A stretch of 64,000 nt of DNA, from assembly GCF_035917675.1 (NCBI RefSeq), contig NZ_CP109104.1, positions 5,394,001 to 5,458,000 of the forward strand. Reading direction: 5' to 3'. Made by a program: the position numbers and the translations under genes. Under the pieces are notes generated by a model. That model worked only from the letters and a program-made list of their open reading frames with translations, had not been told where the DNA came from and searched no databases. This document shows, one piece after another, positions 9,166 to 17,789 of the stretch (position 1 is the first letter of the stretch; the number at the start of each line of letters is the position of its first letter). Source of the DNA: Streptomyces sp. NBC_01775 (lineage in GTDB: Bacteria > Actinomycetota > Actinomycetes > Streptomycetales > Streptomycetaceae).

Positions 9166-9294
9166 ATGCTCAAAGCCATCGCTGACATATTGCGCTCGAT
9201 CGGCGGAGCCGTCGCCACCGTCGTCACTCTGCCCTTCCACGCCATTGCCCGCCTCTTTGGCGGAGCTTCCGACAGCGCGCACGGGCGGCACTGA
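9166..9294 (+). CDS. 42-aa LPFR-type small protein
   Basis: Reads MLKAIADILRSIGGAVATVV followed by TLPFHAIARLFGGASDSAHGRH. This is the pattern of the small Streptomyces 'LPFR motif' proteins, here with LPFH in place of LPFR. It is an amphipathic, partly hydrophobic helix followed by a short polar tail, perhaps membrane-associated. AGAGAGGTG upstream of the ATG is an acceptable ribosome site. Its role is unknown. It stands between the P450 remnant and the SDR remnant. Confidence 0.7.
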   Translation: MLKAIADILRSIGGAVATVVTLPFHAIARLFGGASDSAHGRH

Positions 9295-9345
9295 GCCCCC
9301 GGGGCGTGTTCACGTCGGCCGCTGCTGCCCGCTCCTGCCCCGGCC

Positions 9346-9585
9346 GACCGCCGGGCGGTCGCCCTCGCGTGCGACACCACCGCCGTGGAGGCATACCAGC
9401 CCGAGCCGCCCCTGCTGGACTACGCCATGACCAAGGGCGCGAGCGTCACCTTCATCCAGGGGCTGGCCCGCGTTCTCGCCGAGCGGGGCATCCGCGTCAA
9501 CGCCGTCGCCCCCGGGCCGGTGTGGACCCCGCTGACCCCCGCCGACCCTCCCCGACACCACACAATTCGGCAGCGGCACCCCTGT
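9346..9585 (+). pseudogene. SDR oxidoreductase remnant (second copy)
   Basis: Reads [11 protein letters not shown], then at once [40 protein letters not shown] and [13 protein letters not shown]. These are the catalytic Tyr/Lys region and following strand of the SDR encoded at 1241-2116, on the opposite strand and with its middle third missing. The Rossmann N-terminus and the C-terminus are absent. It is a partial duplicate with an internal deletion. Confidence 0.75.
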
Positions 9586-9785
9586 CCGGGAACTGCGAAC
9601 CAGGTGACGCTCTCAGGCCCGACAAGAACGCTCAGGAGCGGACGTATGGTGAAGCACCCGGCTGAATTCCTGCGCCTCGGCGCGGCGACGGTGGCTGCTC
9701 GGATGCTCGGCTCTGCCGGGGGCGGCCCATGGGCGGCGGGGGCCGCCGAGCGGCTGTGAGGCCGGCCGCTCCGTCCACCGGCGCC

Positions 9786-10532
9786 ATGCGTCTGCGCGGC
9801 CCGGGCACCGCGACGAGGCGGCACGTGGGCGTGGTCGCTTCGTTCGACTTCCTGCGCGAGGAGGAACTGCGCCGGTGGTTCCCGCCGGAGGTGCGGTGCA
9901 CGCTGACCTTTACGGAGGAGGTCGCTTACAGCAGCAATGAGGAACTCGTCTCACGCCTGGGTGAGCCGGGTCTGCTGCGAGGGCCGGTCCACGAACTCCT
10001 GGAGCGCGGGGCAGAGGCTGTGGCGTACCTGTGCACCGCGTGCACCTTCGCCGGTGGCGAGGCGGGGGAGTGGGCGTTGCGGGAGGCGATGGCCTCGTAC
10101 GGCGCGCGGCAGGCGCTGACGACCAGCGGCGCGGTCCGTGACGCCTTGCGTGCCGTCGGCGCTCGTCGCCCCGCCGTCGTGCACCCTTACCAAAGGCCGG
10201 TCGACAGTCTGCTGTCCGCGTACTTGGAGACCTGCGGTTTCGACGTCGTGGCGCTCACGTCGCTGGGCCTCGACGCGGTTGAGGACGTGTACACCGTCGA
10301 CGAGCAGCGGGTGCTGGACCGCGTCGCCGACGGAGATCGTCCCGGGGCCGACGCCGTGTTCATCAGCTGCACCGCGCTCCCCACCTACGACGCACTTCCC
10401 CGCCTCGAAGACCGGCTCGGCAAACCCGTGATCAGCGCCAACCAAGCCACGGCCTGGGCTCTGCTGGGCGCCGTGGGGCGACGCGCCCGCGGCCCGGGGC
10501 AGCGGCTCCTCTCCGCCGGACCGCACACCTAA
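9786..10532 (+). CDS. Asp/Glu racemase superfamily protein (maleate isomerase / arylmalonate decarboxylase type)
   Basis: 248 aa from ATG at 9786; an alternative ATG at 9729 adds 19 Pro/Gly-rich residues and neither has a clear ribosome site. The protein shows the two pseudo-symmetric halves of the family. YLCTACTFAGG in the first half and FISCTALPTYD in the second supply the paired cysteines that act as acid/base. HPYQRPVDSLLSAYLETCGF and SANQATAWALLGAVG are typical of the maleate cis-trans isomerase/AMDase branch. It probably acts on small dicarboxylates by proton transfer at a carbon alpha to a carboxylate; the substrate is unknown. The preceding DNA (9586-9728) holds no gene. Confidence 0.8.
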   Translation: MRLRGPGTATRRHVGVVASFDFLREEELRRWFPPEVRCTLTFTEEVAYSSNEELVSRLGEPGLLRGPVHELLERGAEAVAYLCTACTFAGGEAGEWALREAMASYGARQALTTSGAVRDALRAVGARRPAVVHPYQRPVDSLLSAYLETCGFDVVALTSLGLDAVEDVYTVDEQRVLDRVADGDRPGADAVFISCTALPTYDALPRLEDRLGKPVISANQATAWALLGAVGRRARGPGQRLLSAGPHT

Positions 10533-10915
10533 CCCGTTCGGGCGGGGAGCGGGCGGGACGGGACAGGCGGGGAGGCCAAGACCAGCGCGCAAGGCCGCGC
10601 CGACGCCGGGACGCGCCGCCTGTCCTGTATTCCGCGCCTCTTTGCCCCCCGCGACGAGCGGCACGGGAGCGGGAGCACTCGTGAGGACCGAAGCCATTTC
10701 TCTTCGTGGATATGTTGCTTATTGTCTGAATTGGCCGGTGGTTTCCTCGCGAGTACCGCCTCGGGAGTACCGACCCCTTGGCCCTCCCCCAGGCCCGCAG
10801 GCCGACGGCTCTGGAGCGGAGCGGCCCGGGGCCCACAGCGGGGCGGTACCTGGCGGCATAACCGGGCCGCATAAAGGGGTGGCTGCGGAGCACTCGCGGT
10901 GGGAGGAGGCAGCGC
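10533..10915. other. intergenic region, promoter of the oxidoreductase gene presumed
   Basis: No gene seen. A more AT-rich stretch at about 10690-10750 (catttctcttcgtggatatg and ttgcttattgtctgaattgg) is the likeliest promoter zone for the rightward gene at 10916. GGGAGGAGGCAGCGC precedes that gene's ATG as ribosome site. Confidence 0.4.
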
Positions 10916-13426
10916 ATGAAGACCGATGGCAGGGTGCGACGGGCCCGGGACGACGGAGCCGAGCGCGGTGAGATCGACCTCGCCGCTCTGGAGGCGCGGC
11001 TTCGCGAGCGGGTGCGGGGCGAGGTGCGTTTCGACGCGGGCAGCCGGGGTGCCTACTCCACCGACGGTTCGAACTACCGTCAGGTCCCGATCGGCGTGGT
11101 CGTGCCCTACGACGTGGAGGCGGGGGCCGAGGCCGTCGCGGTGTGCGCGGAGTTCGGCGCTCCTCTGCTCTCGCGCGGGGGCGGTACGAGCCTGGGTGGG
11201 CAGGGGACCAACGCGGCCGTGGTCCTCGACTGGACGAAGTACTGCCACGGGCTCGTCTGCGTCGATGCCGAGGCGCGGACGTGTGTGGTGGAGCCGGGCA
11301 TCGTGCTGGATGAACTGAACCGGCAGTTGTCCGGCCATCGGCTCATGTTCGGGCCGAAGCCGTCGACGCACAGTCACTGTTCGCTGGGCGGCATGATCGG
11401 TAACAACTCCTGTGGCGGGTCGGCCCAGGCTTACGGTAAGACGGTCGATAACGTCCGGCGGCTGGAGATCCTGACCTACGACGGGATGCGCTGCTGGGTC
11501 GGGCCGACCTCCGAGACCGAGCTGGTCGAGATCGTCGCGGGAGGTGGCCGCAAGGCCGCGGTGTACCAGGGGCTGCGTGAGCTCGCCTCGCGCTACCTGG
11601 GCGATATCCGGCGGGGCTTTCCGCGCATTCCACGGCGGGTGTCGGGCTACAACTTGGACTCCCTCCTGCCGGAGAACGGCTTCGACCTGGCCCGGGCCTT
11701 GGTGGGCAGCGAGGGCACTCTGGTCACGGTGCTGCGCGCCGAGCTGGACCTGGTGCCGGTGCCGCCGTACGAGGCCCTGGTCGTGCTCGGGCACGAGGAC
11801 ATCTGCGCGGCGGCCGACGAGGTACCGAAGATCCTTCAGCACAGCGCCCCGGAGCAGCTGGAGGCCCTGGTCGGAGCGTTCGGCGAGGTCAAAGCGCTGT
11901 TCGACCCCTGGGACAGGATGAATCCGGGGAAACTGGTGGCGCCCGCCCGGGTGGACCAGCACCTACGTCTCGGCGCGTCGTGGCGGCCGGAGGGCCACGA
12001 GACCCACTTCGGCTACCCGGACGACGAGGGTTCCTTCACCCGGGCGGTGACGCGGTGCGTCGGCATCGGGAACTGCCGCAGCCACAGCGGCGGAGTCATG
12101 TGCCCCTCGTATCGGGCGACCGGTGAGGAGGAGCACTCCACACGCGGCCGGGCCCGGCTGCTGTTCGAGCTGCTGAACGGACACGCTGACTGCGTCGTCA
12201 CCGACGGCTGGCGCTCCACCGAGGTCAGGGACGCTCTCGATCTGTGTCTGGCCTGCAAGGGCTGCAAGAGCGACTGTCCGGTCGGGGTGGACATGGCCAC
12301 CTACAAGGCGGAGTTCCTCTCCCACCACTACGCCGGCCGGCTGCGCCCGGTCGCGCACTACTCGCTGGGCTGGCTTCCCCTGTGGGCGCGGCTGTCGCGG
12401 TCGGCCCCCCGCGCGGTGAACGCGCTCCTGCACGCCCCCGGGCTCGCCCGGGCGGGCAAAGCGCTGGCGGGTGTGGCCCGGGAACGAGACGCGCCGGTCT
12501 TCACACGTCAGTCCTTCCTCCAGTGGTGGACCGCACGACGGGTGCCCGAACCCGACCCGGCCGATCCCAGGACGGTGGTGCTGTGGCCGGACACCTTCAA
12601 CACCTACTTCCATCCCAGCGTCGCGAAGTCCGCCGTCCGGGTTCTGGAGGACGCCGGTTTCCAGGTGGCGGTGCCCACGCGGGCGGTGTGCTGCGGGCTG
12701 ACGTGGATCTCCACCGGCCAGCTCGACACCGCCAAACGCGTACTGCGCCGCACCGTCGAGGTGCTGCGCCCCTGGATCGAGGCCGGCACTCCGGTGGTGG
12801 GCCTGGAGCCGTCGTGCACGGCTGTCTTCCGCTCGGACGCGCCTGAGCTGCTGCCCGAGAACGAGGACGTACAGCGACTCTCCGGGCAGTTCCGCACCTT
12901 CTCCGAGCTGCTGCTCAACGAGGCACCGGACGACTGGCGTCCGCCCTCGCTGACCCGGGCGGCGACTGTCCAGACGCACTGTCACCAGCATGCGGTGATG
13001 CGGTACGACGCCGACCGTGAGCTGATGCGACGCGCGGGGATCGACGCCGATGTGCTGGATGCCGGGTGCTGCGGTCTGGCAGGCAACTTCGGCTTCGAAC
13101 GGGAACACCACGAGGTATCCATGGCGGTGGGAGAACAGGGCGTCCTCCCCGCGGTGCGGGAGGCCCCGCCCGGCGCCGTGGTCCTCGCGGACGGCTTCAG
13201 CTGCCGGACGCAGATCGAGCAGGGCGGCACCGGACGCCGCGCCCTGCATCTGGCCGAGGCGCTGGCCCTGGGGCTGGACGGCACCCTGCCGGCCGACCAC
13301 CCTGAGAAGCTGGCCGAACGCCCGGCGTCCTCCCCGCGCGCCGCCCGTCTGGCCACCGCGGCCGTGCTCGGCACCGGGATCACGGTGGCCGCCGCCCTGG
13401 CCTCCGTACTACGGCGCCGCATATGA
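10916..13426 (+). CDS. FAD-binding and (Fe-S)-binding oxidoreductase (D-lactate/glycolate dehydrogenase type), internally deleted
   Basis: 836 aa. Residues about 50-280 form the PCMH-type FAD domain (PLLSRGGGTSLGGQGTNAAV, GGMIGNNSCGGSAQAYGKT, ARALVGSEGTLVTVL). The C-terminal half is a GlpC/CCG module: Cys clusters CVGIGNC and CLACKGCKSDCP for Fe-S centres, then AVCCGLTW, EPSCTAVF, THCHQHAV and DAGCCGLAGNFG. Family members are usually near 950-1000 aa. Here KILQHSAPEQLEALVGAFGE (DNA about 11840) joins the end of the FAD domain straight to the segment before DPWDRMNPGK, so the FAD-oxidase C part with its G-E-H-G-D-G signature is missing in frame. A short C-terminal membrane helix (ATAAVLGTGITVAAALASVL) may anchor it. 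Activity is doubtful. Confidence 0.85.
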   Translation: MKTDGRVRRARDDGAERGEIDLAALEARLRERVRGEVRFDAGSRGAYSTDGSNYRQVPIGVVVPYDVEAGAEAVAVCAEFGAPLLSRGGGTSLGGQGTNAAVVLDWTKYCHGLVCVDAEARTCVVEPGIVLDELNRQLSGHRLMFGPKPSTHSHCSLGGMIGNNSCGGSAQAYGKTVDNVRRLEILTYDGMRCWVGPTSETELVEIVAGGGRKAAVYQGLRELASRYLGDIRRGFPRIPRRVSGYNLDSLLPENGFDLARALVGSEGTLVTVLRAELDLVPVPPYEALVVLGHEDICAAADEVPKILQHSAPEQLEALVGAFGEVKALFDPWDRMNPGKLVAPARVDQHLRLGASWRPEGHETHFGYPDDEGSFTRAVTRCVGIGNCRSHSGGVMCPSYRATGEEEHSTRGRARLLFELLNGHADCVVTDGWRSTEVRDALDLCLACKGCKSDCPVGVDMATYKAEFLSHHYAGRLRPVAHYSLGWLPLWARLSRSAPRAVNALLHAPGLARAGKALAGVARERDAPVFTRQSFLQWWTARRVPEPDPADPRTVVLWPDTFNTYFHPSVAKSAVRVLEDAGFQVAVPTRAVCCGLTWISTGQLDTAKRVLRRTVEVLRPWIEAGTPVVGLEPSCTAVFRSDAPELLPENEDVQRLSGQFRTFSELLLNEAPDDWRPPSLTRAATVQTHCHQHAVMRYDADRELMRRAGIDADVLDAGCCGLAGNFGFEREHHEVSMAVGEQGVLPAVREAPPGAVVLADGFSCRTQIEQGGTGRRALHLAEALALGLDGTLPADHPEKLAERPASSPRAARLATAAVLGTGITVAAALASVLRRRI

Positions 13427-13576
13427 CGTGCGGTCAGGGCGGCTAACCCAAAGAGGCCACCTCCACCCCGAAATCGAGTGGCGTGCCCTTCGGCCCGGCG
13501 TCGTTCTCCTACCGTCCGCCGCAGGACGCATCAGGGCCACGAGAGCTGCGGATCCCCATGAGGAAAGGAATCACCC

Positions 13577-15397
13577 GTGTCGATGAAGGTCTCCGACTAC
13601 ATTCTCCAGCGGCTGCGCGAGTGGGAGGTCGAGCACGTCTTCTCCTACGCCGGCGACGGCATCAACGGCCTGCTGGCCGCCTGGGAGCGCGCGGGCAACG
13701 AGCCCCGGTTCATCCAGGCCCGGCACGAGGAGATGGCCGCCTTCGAAGCGGTCGGATACGCCAAGTTCACCGGCAAGGTGGGCGTGTGCGCCGCGACCTC
13801 GGGGCCGGGCGCCATCCACCTGCTGAACGGCCTCTACGACGCCAAGCTCGACCGCGTCCCCGTGGTGGCGATCGTCGGGCAGACCAACCGCAGTGCCATG
13901 GGCGGCTCTTACCAGCAGGAGGTCGATCTGGCGAGCCTCTACAAGGATGTCGCCTCGGACTTCTGCGAGACCGTCACCGTCCCCGAGCAGCTGCCCAACG
14001 TCCTCGACCGCGCCATGCGCACCGCCTACGGGCGGCGCACCGTCACCGCCGTCATCATCCCCGCGGACGTGCAGGAACTGGACTACAGCCCGCCGACGCA
14101 CGCGTTCAAGATGGTGCCCTCCAGCCTCGGCATGGCCCACTACGCTCCGGTCCCCCAGGAGGACGAGATCGCGCGGGCGGCGCAGGTGATCAACGAGGGT
14201 GAGAAGGTCGCGGTCCTGCTCGGTCAGGGTGCGCGGGGCGCCAGGGCGCAGGTCGAGGAGCTGGCCGACATGCTGGGCGCGGGGGTCGCCAAGGCCCTGC
14301 TCGGCAAGGATGTACTGCCCGACGACCTGCCGTATGTCACCGGCTCCATCGGGCTGCTCGGCAGCCGCCCCTCCTACGAGCTGATGCAGGGCTGCGACAC
14401 TCTGCTGGTAATCGGCTCCAGCTTCCCCTACACCCAGTTCCTGCCGGAGCTGGACCAGGCGCGCGCGGTGCAGATCGATATCGACCCGCACCTGGTCGGC
14501 ATGCGCTACCCGTTCGAGGTCAACCTCGTCGGGGACGCGGCCGAGACGCTCAAGCGGCTGCTTCCCATGCTGGAGCGCAAGAAGCACGGCGCCTGGCGCG
14601 AGAAGATCGAGAAGGATGTCGGCCGCTGGTGGGAGGTGATGGAGCGGCGCGCCAGGGTGGAGGCCGATCCCATCAACCCCGAGTACGTCGCCCACGCCCT
14701 GGACGCGCTGCTGCCCGAGGACGTGATCCTCGCCGCGGATTCCGGTTCGGCGGCGAACTGGTACGCCCGCCACCTGCGCATCCGGGGGACGATGCGCGGC
14801 TCCCTGTCCGGCACCCTGGCCACCATGGGCCCGGGTGTGCCCTATGTGATCGGCGCGAAGTTCGCCCACCCCGAGCGGCCGGCGCTGGCGCTGGTGGGGG
14901 ACGGGGCCATGCAGATGAACGGCATGGCCGAGCTGATCACCGTCGCGAAGTACTGGTCGGAATGGCAGGACCCGCGGCTGATCGTGGCGGTGTTCAACAA
15001 CCATGACCTCAACCAGGTCACCTGGGAGATGCGGGCCATGTCCGGAGCCCCGCAGTTCCTGCCCTCCCAGGCCCTGCCGGACGTGCCCTACGCGGACTTC
15101 GCCCGGTCCATCGGCCTGGACGGCGTCCGCGTGGACCAGCCCGACGACGTCGAGGACGCCTGGCACCGGGCGCTGGCCGCCGACCGGCCCTTCGTGATCG
15201 ACTTCCGCACCGACCCGGACGTCCCGCCCATCCCGCCGCACGCCACCCTCGACCAGATCGAGGCCGCCGCGGCCTCGATCATCAAGGGCGACAGCAGCCG
15301 GACGGGCGTGCTCAAGCAGGGCTTCAAGGCCAAGGTGCAAGAGGCCCTGCCGGGCAAGGGCAGCGGCAAGAACCAGCCGGGCAAGCAGGAGGGCTGA
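13577..15397 (+). CDS. thiamine-diphosphate enzyme, pyruvate oxidase type
   Basis: 606 aa from GTG at 13577, with AGGAAAGGA 7 bases upstream. Three-domain ThDP architecture: N-terminal Pyr domain with catalytic Glu in RHEEMAAFEAVGYAKFTG, a central TPP_enzyme_M domain (about 195-330) and a C-terminal PP domain with the Mg/ThDP motif GDGAMQMNGMAELITVA ending in FNNHDLNQ. The overall pattern fits pyruvate oxidase/dehydrogenase (PoxB-like; pyruvate to acetate and CO2) of the 'thiamine pyrophosphate-requiring enzyme' group in Streptomyces. The Lys/Gly-rich tail is unusual. The next gene (a pseudogene) starts inside its stop codon (TGATG), so the two were once coupled. Confidence 0.85.
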   Translation: MSMKVSDYILQRLREWEVEHVFSYAGDGINGLLAAWERAGNEPRFIQARHEEMAAFEAVGYAKFTGKVGVCAATSGPGAIHLLNGLYDAKLDRVPVVAIVGQTNRSAMGGSYQQEVDLASLYKDVASDFCETVTVPEQLPNVLDRAMRTAYGRRTVTAVIIPADVQELDYSPPTHAFKMVPSSLGMAHYAPVPQEDEIARAAQVINEGEKVAVLLGQGARGARAQVEELADMLGAGVAKALLGKDVLPDDLPYVTGSIGLLGSRPSYELMQGCDTLLVIGSSFPYTQFLPELDQARAVQIDIDPHLVGMRYPFEVNLVGDAAETLKRLLPMLERKKHGAWREKIEKDVGRWWEVMERRARVEADPINPEYVAHALDALLPEDVILAADSGSAANWYARHLRIRGTMRGSLSGTLATMGPGVPYVIGAKFAHPERPALALVGDGAMQMNGMAELITVAKYWSEWQDPRLIVAVFNNHDLNQVTWEMRAMSGAPQFLPSQALPDVPYADFARSIGLDGVRVDQPDDVEDAWHRALAADRPFVIDFRTDPDVPPIPPHATLDQIEAAAASIIKGDSSRTGVLKQGFKAKVQEALPGKGSGKNQPGKQEG

Positions 15398-16249
15398 TGC
15401 CCGCCGCCTCGGACATCCGCGCGGGCCCGGTCGTCGAAGGGATCGAGACGGTTGTCTACACCGTCCCCACCGACACCGCCGAAGGTGACGGCACCCTGGC
15501 CTGGGACTCCACCACCCTCGTCCTGGACCGTGTGCGCAGCGGCAACACGACAGGGATCGGTTTCACCTACGGCCCCCGGCCACCGCGCAGGTCATCGACC
15601 AGCTGCTGGCCGGGCAGGTCACCGGACGGTCCGCGTGGGATGTGCCCGCGGCCAACGAGGCGATGCACCGGGCGGTCCGCAATGCGGGCCGCCCCGGTCT
15701 CATCGCCGGCGTCCTCTCCGCCGTGGACATCGCCCTGTGGGACCTCAAAGTACGCCTCGTCGGCCTCCCGCTCGCCCGTCTACTGGGCGCATGCCGTCCG
15801 GAGGTTCCTGTCTACGGCAGCGGAGGCTTACCCCCTATACGGCGCGGCAGCAAGATCGCCAACTACGCGACTGGACCCAGGAACTGGGCATTCACAGGAT
15901 CAAGATCAAGATCGGAGAGGACTGGGCCCAAAACGAGCCCCGCGACTGCGAACGCGTAGCTCACGCCCGGGCCGGCATCGGCGACGACGCTGAACTGTAT
16001 GTCGACGCCAACGGCGCCTACAGCGCCAAACAGGCCATCCGCCTCGCCCCACGGCCGGCCGACCAAGGCGTGACCTGGTTCGAGGAACCCGTCTCCTCCG
16101 ACGACCTCACCGGCCTCGCGCAGGTCCGTACCGCTGTGGCCACGGACGTGGCCGCAGGCGAGTACGGCTACGTACTCCCCTACTTCTGGCACATGATCAG
16201 CGCCGGAGCCGTGGACTGCCTGCAGGCCGATGTCACCCGCTGCGGAGGG
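15397..16249 (+). pseudogene. enolase-superfamily (mandelate racemase / muconate lactonizing type) gene, frameshifted and truncated
   Basis: Starts at ATG overlapping the upstream stop. Homology passes through three frames: GIETVVYTVPTDTAEGDGTL, then (frameshift near 15583) VIDQLLAGQVTGRSAWDVP and LSAVDIALWDLKVRLVGLPL, then (frameshift near 15830) TQELGIHRIKIKIGE, ELYVDANGAYSAKQAI and TWFEEPVSSDDL. The K-x-K and the Asp/Glu metal ligands of the family are visible. Sequence stops after CLQADVTRCGG, where it is replaced by the C-terminus of an integrase. Two frameshifts plus loss of the last quarter make it dead. Confidence 0.85.
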
Positions 16250-16532
16250 CGGACAGCTGCGGCGCAGCAATTTCCGGGCCACCTGGGTCAAGGCGCTGAA
16301 GGCGGCCGGCCTTCCGGCCGAGGTCCATTTTCACGACCTGCGGCACACCGGGAACACGCTGGCGTCCAACACCGGAGCCAGCACGCGGGAGCTGATGACC
16401 AGGATGGGGCACAGCACCTCGCGGGCCGCGCTGATCTACCAGCACATGACCGGCGACCGTGACCGGGCCATCGCGGACGGGCTCGGGGCCATGATCCGGC
16501 AGAGCCGCGAGGAGGACGACGACCCCGCGTAG
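16245..16532 (+). pseudogene. C-terminal fragment of a tyrosine integrase (older element)
   Basis: Reads GGQLRRSNFRATWVKALKAA then FHDLRHTGNTLASNTGAS, MTRMGHSTSRAALIYQHMTG and ends EEDDDPA-stop. It contains the H-x-x-R, G-H and catalytic Tyr elements of the recombinase catalytic domain, but everything before it is missing: the frame is joined to the enolase remnant. It is clearly different from the AICE integrase at 25172 (whose C-terminus reads VYTHVVQDT), so it belongs to another element. A terminator and an att sequence follow directly, as expected at an element end. Confidence 0.85.
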
Positions 16533-16564
16533 TGGCACGGGTGTGGCACGACCCCAAAAACGAT

Positions 16565-16607
16565 GAAGGGCCAGCTCCGGCGGATAACCCCGCTGAGCTG
16601 GCCCTTC
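16565..16607 (+). terminator. rho-independent-type hairpin after integrase remnant
   Basis: A 12-bp perfect stem, gaagggccagct paired with agctggcccttc, around a 19-base loop, placed between the integrase stop and the att repeat. There is no T-run, as is common for Streptomyces terminators. Confidence 0.7.
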
Positions 16608-16612
16608 GTCGT

Positions 16613-16655
16613 GTGCCCCCGGCAGGATTCGAACCTGCGACACCCGCTTTAGGAG
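16613..16655. repeat. left att copy: 43-bp direct repeat of the tRNA-Arg 3' part
   Basis: Identical over 43 bases to 27805-27847. It holds, on the minus strand, the end of the anticodon arm, the T arm and the acceptor 3' strand of tRNA-Arg(CCU). Beyond 16655 the sequence diverges from a tRNA (ttcgatccgc in place of agcggtgctc), so this copy is not a functional tRNA gene. Confidence 0.92.
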
Positions 16656-16939
16656 TTCGATCCGCGCCCGCTCCGGCTGCTGCCGTCGACTGGCGCGACA
16701 GCCGGACAGAGGTACTGGTGTACGTCCCTGTCCGGCATCGTTGATGTCAGCCGTTGATGTCAGGAACCTTCTGATCCGTAGCTATAGATGGGTCGGTCAT
16801 TTTCGGTCATGCGGGCCGGACAATGGCATGCAGCGTCCAGGTGTGGGCGCTGGTGATTGCTGTGGTTGCTGTACTTCGCTGCTGTACGCCTCTGTGTCGT
16901 AGAGCTGGGTGCTAGGTCAGTGGAGTCTTAACGCCCGAG

Positions 16940-17152
16940 TCAATCCTTCGGGATGCTGGTCTCTTCTTCCCATCCCCACTCGTGGCGACAGTCGGCGCAG
17001 GTGAGATAGGTGGGTAGGGACTCTGTGGTGCTGTGCGTGATGCGGAAGAGTTCCTGCTCGTCTGTGGTGGTCGGCACGATCACGGTCAGGACGCGGTCTG
17101 TTGCTGCCCCGCAGCTGGGGCATGGTGTTGGCGGATGAGAGCGTGGACGCAT
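16940..17152 (-). CDS. small zinc-finger-like hypothetical protein
   Basis: 70 aa. Two Cys pairs, TPCPSCGAA at residue 9 and LTCADCRHEW near residue 50, with a following His, suggest a single zinc ribbon. The middle is a polar strand-rich stretch. A CAGGTGATCC ribosome site precedes the ATG on the minus strand. It is the gene closest to the left att site. Function unknown; small zinc ribbons in mobile elements are often regulators, which is only a guess here. Confidence 0.6.
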   Translation of the reverse strand: MRPRSHPPTPCPSCGAATDRVLTVIVPTTTDEQELFRITHSTTESLPTYLTCADCRHEWGWEEETSIPKD

Positions 17153-17668
17153 GGATCACCTGCGCGGTCGGTTTAGCGCCAAGGTAGTCAATGCTGGTGC
17201 GCACTGGGGGTGATCGGGGTTTCGTTCCTGGGTCAGGACGCTCTGGTTGTCGCTGTTCTTGTTTGCTCCGGGCAACGAGGCTTCGAGGCGGAACGGCCAT
17301 GGACTGTCCAGCGAGTGACACTGATGCTTCAAGTGGGGAAAGTCAGCCACGACGGCGGGACAGACGCCTGAGCACCTGCACGTGGTCTCCTCAGCCATCC
17401 ACCGGCATCAGCCACGCTTCCCGCTTTTGGTCTTTGACCCGCAGACGCCTCCGCGAAGCCTCGGCCGGCCACTTTGGGATGGCAGGACCGGCCCGCAGAC
17501 CGCGACGAGACCGGGCGCCGCGGGACGAGCCTTCCCGGTGTTCTATGACCGGTGGTGCAGGGTCATCGGCGTCGTGCTCCTGGTCATGCTCGTGCTGGTA
17601 TGCCGAACCGTGGAATCCCAGGTGTTCAGGAGCTACCTTGCAGACCATGCGGGTTGCTGCGTTGGGCT

Positions 17669-17745
17669 GCGCGCTGAGCGGTCCGGGGCCGTCGCGAGCG
17701 GGGCGGAGACATGAGCGGGCGGCGGCCCCGGACCGCTCAGCGCGC
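17669..17745. repeat. perfect 23-bp inverted repeat, 31-base spacer
   Basis: Arms 17669-17691 (gcgcgctgagcggtccgggg, then ccg) and 17723-17745 are exact reverse complements, with a 31-base purine-rich spacer. This is larger than an ordinary terminator of this genome. It may serve as a terminator for the leftward operon 17790-18604, a single-strand origin or a transfer site; the sequence alone does not decide. Confidence 0.8.
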
Positions 17746-17767
17746 GCGGCCCGCGTCAGCGGGCCGC
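17746..17767. terminator. 9-bp GC hairpin directly beside the inverted repeat
   Basis: gcggcccgc-gtca-gcgggccgc forms a perfect stem with a 4-base loop, 23 bases past the stop of the leftward gene at 17790. It likely ends that operon. Confidence 0.6.
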
Positions 17768-17789
17768 CTTGAAGTCGTAGAGAAAGTTG

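Larger units (their letters stand above)
17153..17789. other. non-coding stretch of the AICE with large inverted repeats
   Basis: No supported gene. Open frames on either strand here have no good ribosome site or recognisable fold. The right third (17669-17767) holds a perfect 23-bp inverted repeat and a second hairpin, described separately. Confidence 0.5.

Noticed and set aside
16613..16690. A second tRNA gene at the left att site
   Set aside because: Only the 43-base 3' part is present; the 5' acceptor, the D arm and half of the anticodon stem are missing.
17382..17714. Plus-strand frame with a possible membrane segment in the AICE
   Set aside because: No ribosome site, overlaps a large inverted repeat, and neither side of the frame resembles a known protein.
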